A stretch of DNA of 64,000 nucleotides, taken from the NCBI GenBank assembly GCA_013368325.1, contig JAACJK010000220.1, forward strand, positions 186,001 through 250,000, written 5' to 3'. This DNA comes from Ephemerocybe angulata (Eukaryota; Basidiomycota; Agaricomycetes; Agaricales; Psathyrellaceae). Both the position numbers and the translations under genes were made by a program. Below, in pieces: positions 11,274-22,546 of this stretch (position 1 is its first letter; each line of letters opens with the position of its first letter). The notes beneath the pieces were generated by a model. That model made no database searches. It saw only the letters and a program-made list of their open reading frames with translations, and was not told where the DNA came from.

Positions 11274-11978
11274 GTTGGTATCCAGAAAAGAGCAAGTCGA
11301 AGTCTAATGGGCTACGGAGGGGAATGTTATGGGAATGGGCACATGCAAAGTCAGACTGTGCACAAGCGCATTTTAAATGGCCAGCGATGCCTGCAGGCAA
11401 CCCACCCGTCCCTTGCATCGTGTGTAATAGGTCAGCACCATATGAGCGAGGCGATCGGAACGTGCCGATCCCTGAAGTTTAGGAGACCGAACTGAGCTGC
11501 ACTCTTCCCAAATCCTGCGGACTTGAAGATATGCTCCGGATTCGATTAACGCATACGATGCCACACTGAACAAGATTTCTGCCCAATATCGGCCCCATGC
11601 TCCTGCAAGAAGCTTCCACGTAAATGAAGCTGGGAGAGAAGACTTGACTGTCGCCGAGGAGCTCACCGACATGGCCATTCTAACCGGGCGGTTCTTTTAC
11701 TGTTCTGTGGATATCAGTCACAGAATCCTCAAAAAGCTGGTATCTTGCTGCGTGGGGCTTCGTGAATAGCACTGTGGGGTGACACAATCCCCTGCGTTCA
11801 TGGATGTTGAAACTCGACCGGCAAACAAATGGCGACACCAGATTGCTGGTCATTCTTCAGGCTCGACGGAACTAGCTTTCTATCTTGCATGACGAGACGC
11901 TTTGCCACCAAGGTCCGGTCATTATCCTGTGGGGCCCCATACCCCAAGTAAAAATATATTAAATGAAACGATAAACGA
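11274..11978. other. Interval between copy B and the bS21m gene
   Basis: About 705 bases. It contains the promoter side of copy B, with TTTAAAATGCGC on the minus strand at 11366-11377. It also holds a 101-codon minus frame (11373-11678) without recognisable similarity, which I do not call a gene. Confidence 0.45.
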
Positions 11979-12621
11979 CTAGGCTCCTCTGTCACGGATT
12001 TTGGTGACTAGCTGGACCTTTTCACGAACCTGGAGCGCACAAGACCGAGTTACAGCCGGATCCAACAGTCCAGAAACAAGTGACGCACCGAAGCAGCAAA
12101 CTGGTTCCTCCAGCGCTCGCTCTTCAACCTCCGGAGCTTTTCGCCTCTCTTCTCGTGCCTTTGCGTCTGGCGAAGGCGCAGTCGGACTTTGTTACGGTTG
12201 AGAATGCCCTCGAGATTGCGAATCGCGTCGGCCACCTTGCCGGACTCGACCTCGACACTACGGCCTAACGGAAACCTAAGTCCTGAGGCCAAGGGCAGTC
12301 AGAATACGACGCACCGGAGTAGGCGTGTGCTGGTGGAACGAGCTCTGCCTGTCGGAGAGCTTCTTGAGACTTCTTCTTCCAGATCTGGTCGGCACCTTGC
12401 AAGGGGTCCTCCTCCATTGGGGGAATGGGAGGCATTGAGCCAAACCCGATCGTGGCCCTGTCAACAATGTCACCGATATTGCCTGTGTCCGGTCTTCTGT
12501 CTGAACCGCTACGCGTCGCGAGTGTCCGTGCAAGAGAACCTGTTAGAGACGGTGCTGGGCGTGCAGTGGCGGCCCGAGCGACCATCGAGCAGCATGACTG
12601 AAATAGCCGAGGAGAGAACAT
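11979..12621 (-). CDS. MRP21: Mitochondrial small-subunit ribosomal protein bS21m
   Basis: Component of the mitochondrial small ribosomal subunit. Three exons (12315-12621, 12089-12264, 11979-12029; 534 nt) give 177 aa. The N-terminus (MFSPRLFQSCCSMVARAAT) is basic and Ser/Ala-rich with no acidic residue, as a mitochondrial presequence should be. A Pro-rich linker precedes the S21 domain: GRSVEVESGKVADAIRNLEG, then NRNKVRLRLRQTQRHEKRG and EKLRRLKSERWR, ending VREKVQLVTKIRDRGA. The S21 fold is C-terminal, as in yeast Mrp21. The start is the ATG at 12621; upstream in-frame codons are unlikely because the gene is divergent from the Gir2-like gene with only 132 bases between the starts. A CACGTGA site lies in that gap. 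Confidence 0.85.
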
Positions 12622-12674
12622 AGTGGTTGAGCCCAACATTTTGCCCAACGACCACGAGCGGAACGGAAGCGGTC

Positions 12675-12681
12675 CACGTGA
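12675..12681. promoter_or_regulatory. CACGTGA E-box in a divergent promoter
   Basis: CACGTGA lies 54 bases from the bS21m ATG and 73 bases from the Gir2-like ATG. The same heptamer occurs upstream of three other genes in the window (17115-17121, 27903-27909, 41060-41066). It matches the known core of Cbf1-type bHLH sites. Confidence 0.45.
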
Positions 12682-12753
12682 TGGAGAAAGGGTCCGCATC
12701 TCCCACGGAGCCGGTCTGCACCCAAGTGGAAGTCATCAAATACCGTCACCAGG

Positions 12754-13821
12754 ATGGCTTCAGAGACGCTCTTGGAGGAGCTGGAGGTCAGCAGAATTGA
12801 GATTTCCCTCACACCCACCCCCGATCCCAACTTCCTTCTAGGTGCTGGAAGCGATCTACCCAACGGAGCTCCAGAGTTCGTCTATTCGGCCATCACCTCC
12901 CTGACCCTTGGACTGAGGATGTTGTAAGGAATCTCTGATACCGACTTGGAAATCGAGGCCGAGCAAGATGACCTGCTGGACGGATACCCTGAGAGTGAGT
13001 TATCCTCGCACTTAATGCCAACGCACTTGGACACCTGCTAATGTGACGCCGGCCTTCTTCGCTTTCACTCTATAGTCAAGCTCCTGTTATCGGTGCACTA
13101 TCCTGACGCATACCCGGACGTATTGCCAGAACTCAAGCTGACCACTGTTGAGGGGGATGTCTCTGACAGCGAGATCGATGCATTAATCAAAGATTTATTA
13201 ACGATTGTGAGCATAACCGTGATGTTTACGCCTCAAGCTCGAGCTCAGCCTTCCAGGGTGAAGAAAATCTAGGAATGGCCATGACATTCACCCTCGTTTC
13301 TCACCTTCGCGAGCAGCTTTCCAAGCTTTCACGATCACAGAAGGAGGAGCGAGATAGAATCGAGAGGGAAAAAGAGCGCCTTGCTTTGGAGGTAAGTTCT
13401 TTTCGCATGGCTAGGACCACCCTAACTGACAAGAGCACAGGAAGAGGAGGCTAAAACGCGCGGTACACCTGTGACCCTTGAATCGTTCAAGGCTTGGAAG
13501 GCCAAGTTCGACAAAGAAATGGCCCTAAGGAAATCCCGTGAAGAAGACGAAAAGCTCAAAGGCCTAACCCCGAAGGAACGGGAGGAGTTCAAGAAGGCGC
13601 AGACGAGATTAAGTGGTGCGTTCCAAGCTTAGTCTAACAGCTTGTGTCAAGGGTCTCATCAACCGTCAGGCCGTCAACTGTTTGAGCGCAATAAAAACCT
13701 GGATGCTCAGGACGAAGCTCTCATCGAAGAGGGCACTGTTTCGGTCGACATCAGCCAGTACGAACGGACGAGAGAAGAAGAAGACCAAGATGAAGGGATC
13801 ACCTTCAGTGACAGCGATTAA
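12754..13821 (+). CDS. GIR2: RWD-domain protein, Gir2/RWDD1 (DFRP2) family
   Basis: Partner of the DRG/Rbg translational GTPases and, in yeast, of Gcn1, so it acts on polysomes. Seven exons (12754-12786, 12842-12875, 12929-12994, 13076-13206, 13257-13391, 13441-13615, 13670-13821; 726 nt) give 241 aa. The RWD domain begins LLEELEVLEAIYPTELQ and contains the diagnostic HYPDAYPDVLPELKL. A charged helix (QKEERDRIEREKERLALEEE) and FKAWKAKFDKEM follow. The C-terminal signature TRLSGRQLFERNKNLD matches the DFRP2 family's TGKQLFE motif, and the tail is acidic. Its length is like RWDD1. It is divergent from bS21m and convergent with the hydrolase gene, with 107 bases between the stops. Confidence 0.88.
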
Positions 13822-13928
13822 ATTAAGCGAGTGTATGTGTAGCTATTGTATGTCCTATTGATTGTGCTATGCCAGGTAAGATGTCTATGCGGTGGTGTGG
13901 GTAAGGCGAAGGCTGGTGGTAAGTGGTA

Positions 13929-15703
13929 TTACAGCCCTTGCAAGACGCCGCTTTCTCCATGATTGCCGTCGACGACAAGGGTCTGATTCAAGTATTTGGA
14001 TCCCAAGTGCGGCCTGCCTTCTTCCCGCAACCAGCCGTCTTCGTCGACAAACATCTTCGCAGCTTTCGACTCTCGCTCGATAATGAAATCCTCGCCCATG
14101 AGCTTCAGCCATTCCAGAACCGGTTGGGTGGTCCATCTATCGACGAACCCATCTCCCGCCGTAAACCAGCCGAGATGGCCCCCTCCTCTCGTCATTCGAA
14201 TCGCGACCAAGCCATTCTCGACACTTTCCAACGGGACACGAGTAACGACAGGATCATCATCCGCATTGATCCCGAGGAAGGGTACGGCGATCTGGGGAAT
14301 CACTTTGTCGCTGGAGCCCCACACGTAGTAATCATCCGAGTTGGCGAACGGGAAGTGTGGGGGAGGACCTCCTGCTATCCTCGTGAACGATTCATCAAAC
14401 TCCCCCAGGGTGGGATTCTTGAGAGCAAGAGCGATATTCGCTGCTACGGCCACATGGTGGGTCGGGTCGGCCGTAATTTCCTGCCTATGCTTCCGCAGGA
14501 GGTTCTGCAGGTTTCCGCCCATTCCTTTTGAGTAGATATGCTTCCCGACGAAGGTGTTGAGAAGACTAGCGGAGAGGTCAGAAGAAGAGAAGAAGAATAG
14601 AGTAATGCTCACCCTTGATTGTTATGCTTCAGATTCCATGGCTTTCGGATAGCTTTAATTAGCAACCCCGAGACGATTGAGATTGAGATCGACTCACACA
14701 TCCTAGAGCGCAAACTGAATGGAGTCGCGTTGCTTCCCCCTCCTCGCCAAGATATCGAGTCAGGACGTTGGCCCCCAGAGAGAAACCCAGACCCAAGAGC
14801 CGAGCGTTCGGGTATTGCTGCGAGATATAGGCCAGAGCGTTTCGAGTATCGTCCGTGTGTCCGGCGGAATACAACCGGGGACTCGTAATAGGGATTCCTG
14901 CACCTTGAATAAGAGTTTAAGCAATAGTGGGGACGGGAATGGTGCATCCCACTTACAGCCTCTAAAGTTGATAACAACGGCACGGTATCCAAGTCCACCT
15001 TCTGCAACAGAAGCGCAAGCGTGACTTAGCACAGCTCTCACATATGGTTCGTATGATCCTGAAATACTCCGTCAGAGAGAAATATCGACGGGACAACGGG
15101 GTTGCTCACCTCCCGTGAGTCCGTGCTGGACAATGACTATGGGGGTATCTTCTTTCAGAGAAGCCTGGTCCACTGGCGCGAAGTCGAGACCTCTGTTCGC
15201 TGAGGTTAAAGGACGTTAAGCGGTGACATGTATGATTGGCTTACAGAGTGCCACCATCTGCAACTCGTATCGTTTTCCTAAATGCCGCGACTGTCAGATA
15301 AACCCGATGGAAAGGCGAAATCCACGACGCACCGAAGATATGACATTCGATCCCGCTTCGAAAAGTCACCAAAGACGCAATACAGAGTCTGCATGTGTCC
15401 ACTGACAGACACCGATTTAAGATTGGCGGAGTATACATAGAAACAGTGGTGCCCTTACTTGAATAGCCACCACAGTGGCTTGAATTCTGTGAAGAGAGAC
15501 GGGCATCGTGCTTGCAGCAACGCACGATAGGACAAACGATCCGCTTTCTTATCGTCGTCTTCTGAATCCCCCGAGGCCCTCTTGACGGCCAAAATGGCAG
15601 GTTTACTGGAGAACTGTATCGTCGGCGGGTGGGTTATGACTGGGGAGCCCGAGAGAGAGAGCAGAGCACCCATGACTGCAAGAACGCTAAGGAAGGCCCC
15701 CAT
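13929..15703 (-). CDS. Alpha/beta hydrolase, YheT/ABHD1-3 family
   Basis: Probable membrane-associated serine esterase or acyltransferase, like yeast Eht1/Eeb1/YMR210W. The ATG at 15703 opens with a hydrophobic segment (MGAFLSVLAVMGALLSLSG) that could anchor it. Downstream exons carry IVIVQHGLTGGSYEPYVRA, GYRAVVINFRGC, HTDDTRNALAYISQQYP and the nucleophile elbow GLGFSLGANVLTRYLGEE (Ser in GFSLG). The last exon has the acid region PFLGINADDDPVV and the catalytic His in TRGGGHLGWF, ending at the TAA 13931-13929. All three triad motifs are present, so the enzyme should be active. The substrate cannot be read from sequence. Several short introns; exact borders by eye. Confidence 0.85.
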
Positions 15704-17350
15704 GCACCACGAGAAAAGCGAAATTTGCTGAGTTATATCGAGGGAAACGTGGGATGGAGATAAGGCGGCGCTGGTGGCGGATTGGCTATATCCGATTCCG
15801 TGGTTAGGGGGACTCGGAACAGAGTTCGGGGCAGAGTAATAGATGCAGGCCTCTGGGTCAGCTGAGGGATATAGTCGGTGCGGGACAAGTTGCTAGTTTG
15901 GTGACGACACCACACTTTCGTTACTCAAAATATTTGGAAAGAGTCGTGTGGTCGCCGGTGGCGATGGCACTTGATATTCGTATTTCCGGCCCGGTGCTGC
16001 GCCGCTGGGGCATCATTACATATCGCCGAACAAGTCGCGGACACTACCATATTAGGATGTCCACCGGCGCCAAAATACGAGAGCGCGCAATCTTGGCGCC
16101 TTCAGGCGGGTAGGCGGGATTAGCCCAAAGCTGAGCATCGCCACCGACCTTCACCTACAGGACAGGTCCATGTTGTACTATAGGCTACATGTTCCGGAGG
16201 CAAAAGGACTCCCGGAACCATTAGAGGCCTCTTGTAATGGTGCTACGGCCTTATGCTATACATTGTTGTGTCAGGCTGTAGTACAAGCATTATTATGCAC
16301 CAAATTAACTCAGTTCTTATGAAGGCTGAGAGTAGACAAGAATACTGCGAGACGTCGTTGGTAATTCACCCGACTTGAAGTATATGGACATGTGCCTTTC
16401 TCCAATCTCGCAGTTAAACTTGGTTTGTAGTAGGGATCGCCAAAAACAACGATCGTTGCACATACTCTTCGGAAACAATAGGAAAGCGGGGTATTTCGTA
16501 CCGGTCCCGTTTAACAGCTCAGTCCACTGGTAGCAAGCAGGAGGAACTGCACCCAGCTTCGCGGGAGGGTTGCAGAAGGTTCCCGCTATGGCTATGTTGA
16601 TAACGAGACTTGATTTCATTATTGCACTAGACTAGCCGAGTTTCACATCTTCCTCCAGCTCTCTGGAAGTATCGTAGATCGAACCTAAGACCGAAGATAG
16701 AACACTGAGCCCCACTAATGATAACCAGACGAATTTGGCGAACACGGACCATGAAGCGACGTGGGGTCGTTATATCCTCCTGGACGTGTTTTAGGGCCTA
16801 CAGGGCCTTTTAGAATCCCTTTTCGCCAGCATCCTGGTCGTTGATTTCATGATGACTATCGGCCCAGCAGCCGCGTTCTAGTGGCGTTTGGTCCCTGATC
16901 GATTTCCCCAGTCGCTGGATTGAACCGTCCGTTCCGTCCGGCTGTGGACCACCACGAGGACGGCATATGCAACGTATGTCTGAATTTCGGAGTATTTGTG
17001 GAGATATGGGAGGTGTGGATCAGAGCTGGTGACCCCGACATTTTTTTGAGATGACATGAGGGCGATAAAGCAAGGCGGGCACGAGGCAGGATTCGGCGCC
17101 TGTTGGGACGAGGTCACGTGAGCAGCGTGTTTCGTTGGTCGCGATGTGTCGGCTGCCAAAACAATCGTCTCCCAAACCATCAACTTCACGGCAAACGACC
17201 GTAGCCGGTTCATCTCTCCATCCCCCCCGCTCAAGCCCCTAACTTTACACTACGTATTTGACTGCGGATACGCGGTTTAGCTGCCGAATATTGGAGGTGC
17301 CATCCCCAGCACGGGTCGGCACAACGAAGCAGTGTCCAGCAAACCACAGC
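15704..17350. other. Long gene-poor interval
   Basis: About 1.65 kb between the divergent hydrolase and the Ser/Pro-rich protein gene. The part from about 16140 to 16800 looks AT-richer than neighbouring exons. A 100-codon minus frame at 16317-16619 starts with a hydrophobic stretch and has four Cys, but has no family resemblance and I do not call it. Open frames at 16856-17234 minus also look like chance. The right end carries a TCACGTGA site. Confidence 0.5.
17114..17121. promoter_or_regulatory. TCACGTGA palindromic E-box
   Basis: A perfect 8-base palindrome about 230 bases before the ATG at 17351. It is the full Cbf1-type site and the best of the four CACGTGA copies in the window. Confidence 0.45.
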
Positions 17351-20300
17351 ATGGAGGCCGCGTTGCAAGATCCTCCCTCAACATCAATATGTTCCGACGA
17401 TAACGAATTCAACTCGGAGAACGCCCGTCTACACTTTGGACCATTCAAGACTCCGGAGCGTAAATTTGCTGCCATGGTTGATTCCCCAGCCAGCCCAACG
17501 GAAGTCATTTCTCCGCCACCCAGCACTAGTTTGACGATAGCTCCGGCCGACAACGAGATAGTGGTGGACACAGAACAGGAGAATGAGGAATCTGACGATG
17601 TAGAGCGCGTTGAAGAGCTCATTGGCAGTCTTCTTGAGGTGGATGGAGATGGCATGGACGATGAGATACCGTTTAGCGCGGATTATGTCGACGACGGTGA
17701 GTCAAATTGAACTCTATCTCCCAAGAAACGTCTCCATGTAGCCTACAGAACCCTCGTCTGCCTTGGCGCTGAGAATATCGCGAGCTGCGGATAACCCTTC
17801 ACCACCTCCGAGCCCTGGAGCTCCTGCCGTCAACCTCGAATCGACTGTTGTATCTGCTTCACCACAGCTTCCTGCGCCTACTTTCGACACTTTAATTACG
17901 ACCACACCTGAAGCGCAAGACCCGTCTGATACGCCGCCAGAGTCGCGGAGTCCAAGTCTTTCGCCGCCGAAGGACCCAGAGATGGAGATTGACGTCCCCA
18001 TGTCCAGCGCACCTTCACCTCAGCCAGACCTCATAAACCTCGACTCATTCACAACTCTCACGATTCCCGTCGCACTCGCCATCGAAGGCCCGGAAAACCT
18101 CGTTCCCGACTCTGCGCTATCCGAGGTTGATGCTCTTTTGCTCCCTTCCCCGGTAGTCGACGAACGTGCTATGTCGATTGAACCAGTACTAGATGCACCT
18201 TTCGCGACCTCTAGTGAGGATCCGAAGAGTATTGAGTCTACAGCCCAAGGAGATGAAGAGGAGTATCTTGTCGCTCTAAACAAGAGATTGTGTGGATTGT
18301 CAGACGATCCTCTGAGCCAAGTTAGCGAGCTCACGCCTCCACCATCTACACCACCACCAGAGCGACAACTCAGGCGTTCTCCGAGGAAGAGTGTCGCGGT
18401 TGTGTCAAACAATGCAGCAACCCCGGGACCAAGCTCCCCGCGTCCGTCGTCACGGTCACCGAAGAAAAAGAAGGTTCGAGTTGAAGAGATCATACCAGAT
18501 TCACAAGATGAAAGCGACCACTTTGCCGAAAGCGGTCTCCTTCCCGTTGAACATGGGTCCACTACGACAACGCCAAGGGTTAAAGAGCGATCCCGTTCAA
18601 GAAGTCCACTGGTGTTCAGTCGGGAGGTCGGGTCGCTCTCACCCACAACGGCCAACTTTTTGACGGACCTGATCCCCTCTTTCACGGATACAACACCCAT
18701 TCAACTCACCGTAGAACCTGTTCCCCTAAGTGAACCAGTAGCGTCATCCCAGGGCATGCAAACGTTCTCAGTCTTCTCTGCCCCGCCCCCGGAACCGCCA
18801 TCAACGCCCAAGCGGTCTACAAGTCCAATCAGAGCGATTGCTACGACGCCGTTAGCTTCTCCTTCAAAACTCCAGGACCCAACAGCCACACCTGCGCGGC
18901 GTATCACTATTGAACGAGCACTAGAAACAGGGCAGATATCGCCTTTGAAAGCATCCCAAATGGGCTTTACACCGAACTTGAAGACACCCGTCCCGTCTAT
19001 GCCCCAAACTCCCGCTCGACGCGTCCTGATTGCAGATAAGGCAGCTCAAGCGCCCCCTTCGGCGAGGCAGGGCCTGCGATTTGGAAGCCCTGTTCGTGGT
19101 CGATCGCAGGAACCCGGCCAAGCACCATCAACCAGTACCAATGCAAATGCGAGCACCTCAAGCTCAACAGTGCCTTCGTTCGCGAGGCCGACCATGTCAA
19201 CGTCCGCTCATAACACGGCCTCCTCGTCTTCAACTTTTGGGCGGACATCCCGGTTGCCTTACCCTCTCGTCGCGGCTGAGAAACCTCCATCAGTCACTGC
19301 TTTGGGCAAGGAAGCTGCGAAACAGCCGCCTTCCATCTCAAGTCCCATCAAGTCGAATCTCAAGCAGCCTACGAGCCGAATACCGAGGATTGGAGCAAAA
19401 CCATACACGAGACCGACGGCTGCTGCGAAACCGACGGTTCAGAAACAAGCTCCTCTTCCTCCCCCTCCCGCGGTGAAGCCCCCTGTTATGAGGAAAGTCG
19501 ATTTGTCGAAGCCGAGTACGACGAGGATGGTGTGTATTGCCTTGTTAGTGTCACAATTTATCCCTGATTCAAATCACAGGTTGGCAGTCGGGCCGCACCG
19601 TCTGGATCTGCATTGGTCAAGGCCAACGGGAAAGAGACGCCTTCTATACGTGCTGTTGTACCCGCTGTTGCATCTACCAATGCATCTTCGTCGTCTGTTA
19701 CGAGTGCAATAAAGCGTAAGCGAAGCCCTGACAAAATACCCTCTCCGGTTAAAAGTCGCATGCCATCGTCGCGTCAAGCCAAGCCCACCGCTGCGAAGTC
19801 GACCACAGGGCCGTCTGCTAGAATGGTGACTCCTGGTCCAGTCAAGCAAGCGAGGACTATCAGGAAAGTCGTCGACCTTGCCCATCCACCAGTCCCGACG
19901 CCAGCACCCGCGCCTCCACAACCTCCAAACGAGCCGGAAGCACCGCCCCCACAGCCAGATGCGACAGAGGCCCAATTTGAAGGACTCGTGCCACCGCAGA
20001 TTGTAGCAGTGGCTTCCCAAGACGATGACCAACTAGGATCGCCAATGAAGGAAGATGCACCTCAGGCAATTACTTCGGCCCCCACCACTTTAATTCCTAC
20101 CACTTCAATTCCTGTACCAGTCTCCCAACGCTCCCAAATACCGACGGCCGTGCATGTCCAGCCCCTTCCAATCCCAACCATTCAAATCGACCCACCTATG
20201 GACACGCCCCCCATCGAGACTATCGAGAGGGTACAGCTGCAAGAGATCCAGCCTCCGTCTGTTCGCAGGACCACTCGGCAACGGAAGAGCGTCTCGTTGG

Positions 20301-21190
20301 TTGATCCTCTCGCCAATGAGCCCAGCACCAGACCGACTTCGTCGCGGCGCAAAGCTTCACAAGGCCCGCGCTTCATCTTTACGGACGCGTACTCGGAGAT
20401 GAGCGCTACGGCGCTTAAGCAGTTGACATTGACAAACACGACGCGGAACCAGCACTACCTTTCGGCGCGGCTGGAGACGGAGGTGGTGAAGCGGGATGGG
20501 CTGCGGCCCGAGAGCCCTATGGTGAAGATTAAGACGGTCGCGCAGCGCGAGGACGAGCGGCAGGCAGAGAAGAGGTCTGAGCGGGCGAGGCGGAGGGCGA
20601 GGCGGAGCGGGGAGTCGGTGCCTGGGTCGAGCGACATGGAGAGCGACGAGGAGGGGGTCAGGAGTGAAGACGAGTTGCCCAGTCAGTTCCCCCCGATGGC
20701 CCATACGAGGGGGGCAGGCGAAGAGGAAGATTATAAAACTCCGGACCGTGCCTTTAAGCGCATGAAGTTGACGGAGGATGGGTTCCGGGATGTGGATATG
20801 GAGGAGAAGAGGAGGGTTAAATGGGATAGGGGGTTATATACGACGGTTTATCTAGACGAGATCCAGCTAGGGAGCCGCCAGCCTTCGAAAGTGAACCAGG
20901 GATTAAAGGGCTGTTTGGCACCTTCAGCCAAGGTGCGTGACATTCTTTTTCTTGAACATCGGGTTTGGTGCCAATCGCTAATCGTATTGCACATGTAGGC
21001 CCTGAGGTTGGACACTCTCGGTAATCTTGGAGGGAATGACGAACCGCTGCCTGACATCGCTCCTCAGCATGTCACGGTGAAAAAGTTCGTATACGATGGG
21101 GAAGTCATCGAACCCGTTGTGGTGGTAGAAGTGCCACCACCTCCAGTGCCCAAGGCCACAAGGTCCAAGAGCAAGAAAGCGAAGTCATAA
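17351..21190 (+). CDS. Large disordered Ser/Pro-rich protein, probably nuclear
   Basis: Four exons (17351-17696, 17749-19529, 19580-20932, 20999-21190; 3672 nt) give 1223 aa. I do not recognise a folded domain. Most of it is low-complexity Ser/Pro/Thr/Ala with very many SP and TP sites, basic patches (SPKKKKVRVEEI, RSPRKS) that look like nuclear localisation signals, and a basic C-terminus (TRSKSKKAKS). Two related blocks carry TPARRITIERALE and TPARRVLIADKAA, and the N-terminus has FGPFKTPERKF. A conserved-looking charged region near the C-terminus includes RQRKSVSLVDPL, FIFTDAYSEMSATALKQL and KTPDRAFKRMKL. This pattern suggests a CDK-regulated chromatin or spindle protein, but that is inference. 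Each internal intron restores frame. Confidence 0.8.
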
Positions 21191-21326
21191 CGGTGGCCCA
21201 AGAGGATCTTCCAAACCATACTCACGATATTAACGTACTATTTTATACATTCTTTTTTGATTCATGGATTAGCATGTACAGGTTTATTCCTTTCTACTCA
21301 TTATGTGTTGCTACGACTCCGAGTGT

Positions 21327-22412
21327 TTACTGAGGGGCAGCGTACTTGACGCCTGCACTTGCCTGGTTTACGGGGAAGACGAGGACCTCGGCGATGTTAA
21401 CGTGGGGTGGTCGTGCGGCGGCCCAGACAATCTCCTCTGCGATGTCTTCGCCAACAACTGGGAACAAAGGAGATCAGTTGCTTCCGATATTGAGCGAAGA
21501 GGACCACTCACGAGGCTGCAGGCCCTTGTAGACGTTCTTCGCGGCGCCTTCGTCACCGCGATACCGGACGATGGAGAACTCGGTTTCGACCATGCCGGGA
21601 TCGATCTCGGTGACGCGGACCTGGGTGTTGACGAGCTCACGGAGGAGGGAACCGGTGAAGGCGCGAACAGCGTGCTTGGTTGCGGTGTAGATGCTGCCTC
21701 CGGCGTAGGCTTCCCGACCAGCGATAGAACCGAGGTTAATAACGTGGCCGTTGTTCTTTGCCTTGAACTCTGTGGGGTCGAGTTAGGGGTTGATTGTTGG
21801 GTCGGGGAGGGGGATGTATACCTACCCTTGACGAGCAGCTGGGTCAAATGAATCAGACCAAATACGTTGGTTTTGAACATGCTCTCAACATCGTCGGATG
21901 CGATGTCTCCGACGTGCTCGACACCGAGGACGAATCCAGCGTTGTTAACTAGCAAGTAGATCAGCCTCGGTGGAAACTCTTTGTCCATACCACGGGAGGA
22001 CTCACCCAGAATGTCGACGTTTCGGAGCTCGGAGGGAACCTTGTCAAGGAGGCTCTCGACTTGGCTACGATCGGAGACGTCGAAGGGGATCGAGGCGAAC
22101 TTGCCTCCCTCCTTTAGCCCAGATGCCTGGTGGGCCACACGGCACTCCTCCTGGACCTTGGCCAGTGCCTCTGCTCGTCGGGCGAGAAGAATGACATTGG
22201 CACCACCCTAAGAGCAACACTTGAGGGTCCGTTTAAGTATTGTGAGAGGCGTAATTATACCTTGGCGAACAGGATGGCAGTCGCCTGTTACACTAATTAG
22301 TTCGTGCACGCGTCCTGATGCATCACTCTCGACTCACTGCTCCGATACCGCTGCTAGCACCGGTAATGAGGACGGTCTTATTGAGGAGACGAGATGCGTT
22401 GAAGACAGACAT
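21327..22412 (-). CDS. NADP-dependent short-chain dehydrogenase (YdfG/YMR226C-like)
   Basis: Classical SDR, closest in pattern to the yeast/bacterial 3-hydroxy acid (L-allo-threonine/serine) dehydrogenases. The ATG at 22412 gives [20 protein letters not shown], with the cofactor motif TGASSGIG. Next come [28 protein letters not shown] and [15 protein letters not shown]. The active-site region is [20 protein letters not shown] with Ser and YxxxK (YTATK), then [14 protein letters not shown] and RYRGDE. The C-terminus ([19 protein letters not shown]) fits YMR226C homologues. All catalytic residues are present. Short introns split it into at least five exons. It is divergent from the SET-domain gene with 134 bases between the starts. 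Confidence 0.9.
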
Positions 22413-22546
22413 TATCGTAGAGAGGTAAGAACGGCATACTTATCGGTGCGCAGGAGAGCTTTAAGTGATTATCGGATGGGTTCCGGGCGGGGCGTGATGG
22501 AAGCGTGATCGGTGCGAAAGATGTTGTCACAACTCTCTCCCTCCAC

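Noticed and set aside
11373..11678. 101-codon minus frame upstream of copy B
   Set aside because: No similarity, and it overlaps the likely promoter of copy B; the frame is short enough to arise by chance.
16317..16619. 100-codon minus frame with hydrophobic start and four Cys, as a possible small secreted protein
   Set aside because: The leader is weak, composition is like the AT-rich flank, and no family pattern or introns support it.
18020..18700. 226-codon minus frame inside the Ser/Pro-rich gene
   Set aside because: Antisense shadow of a low-complexity, GC-rich exon.
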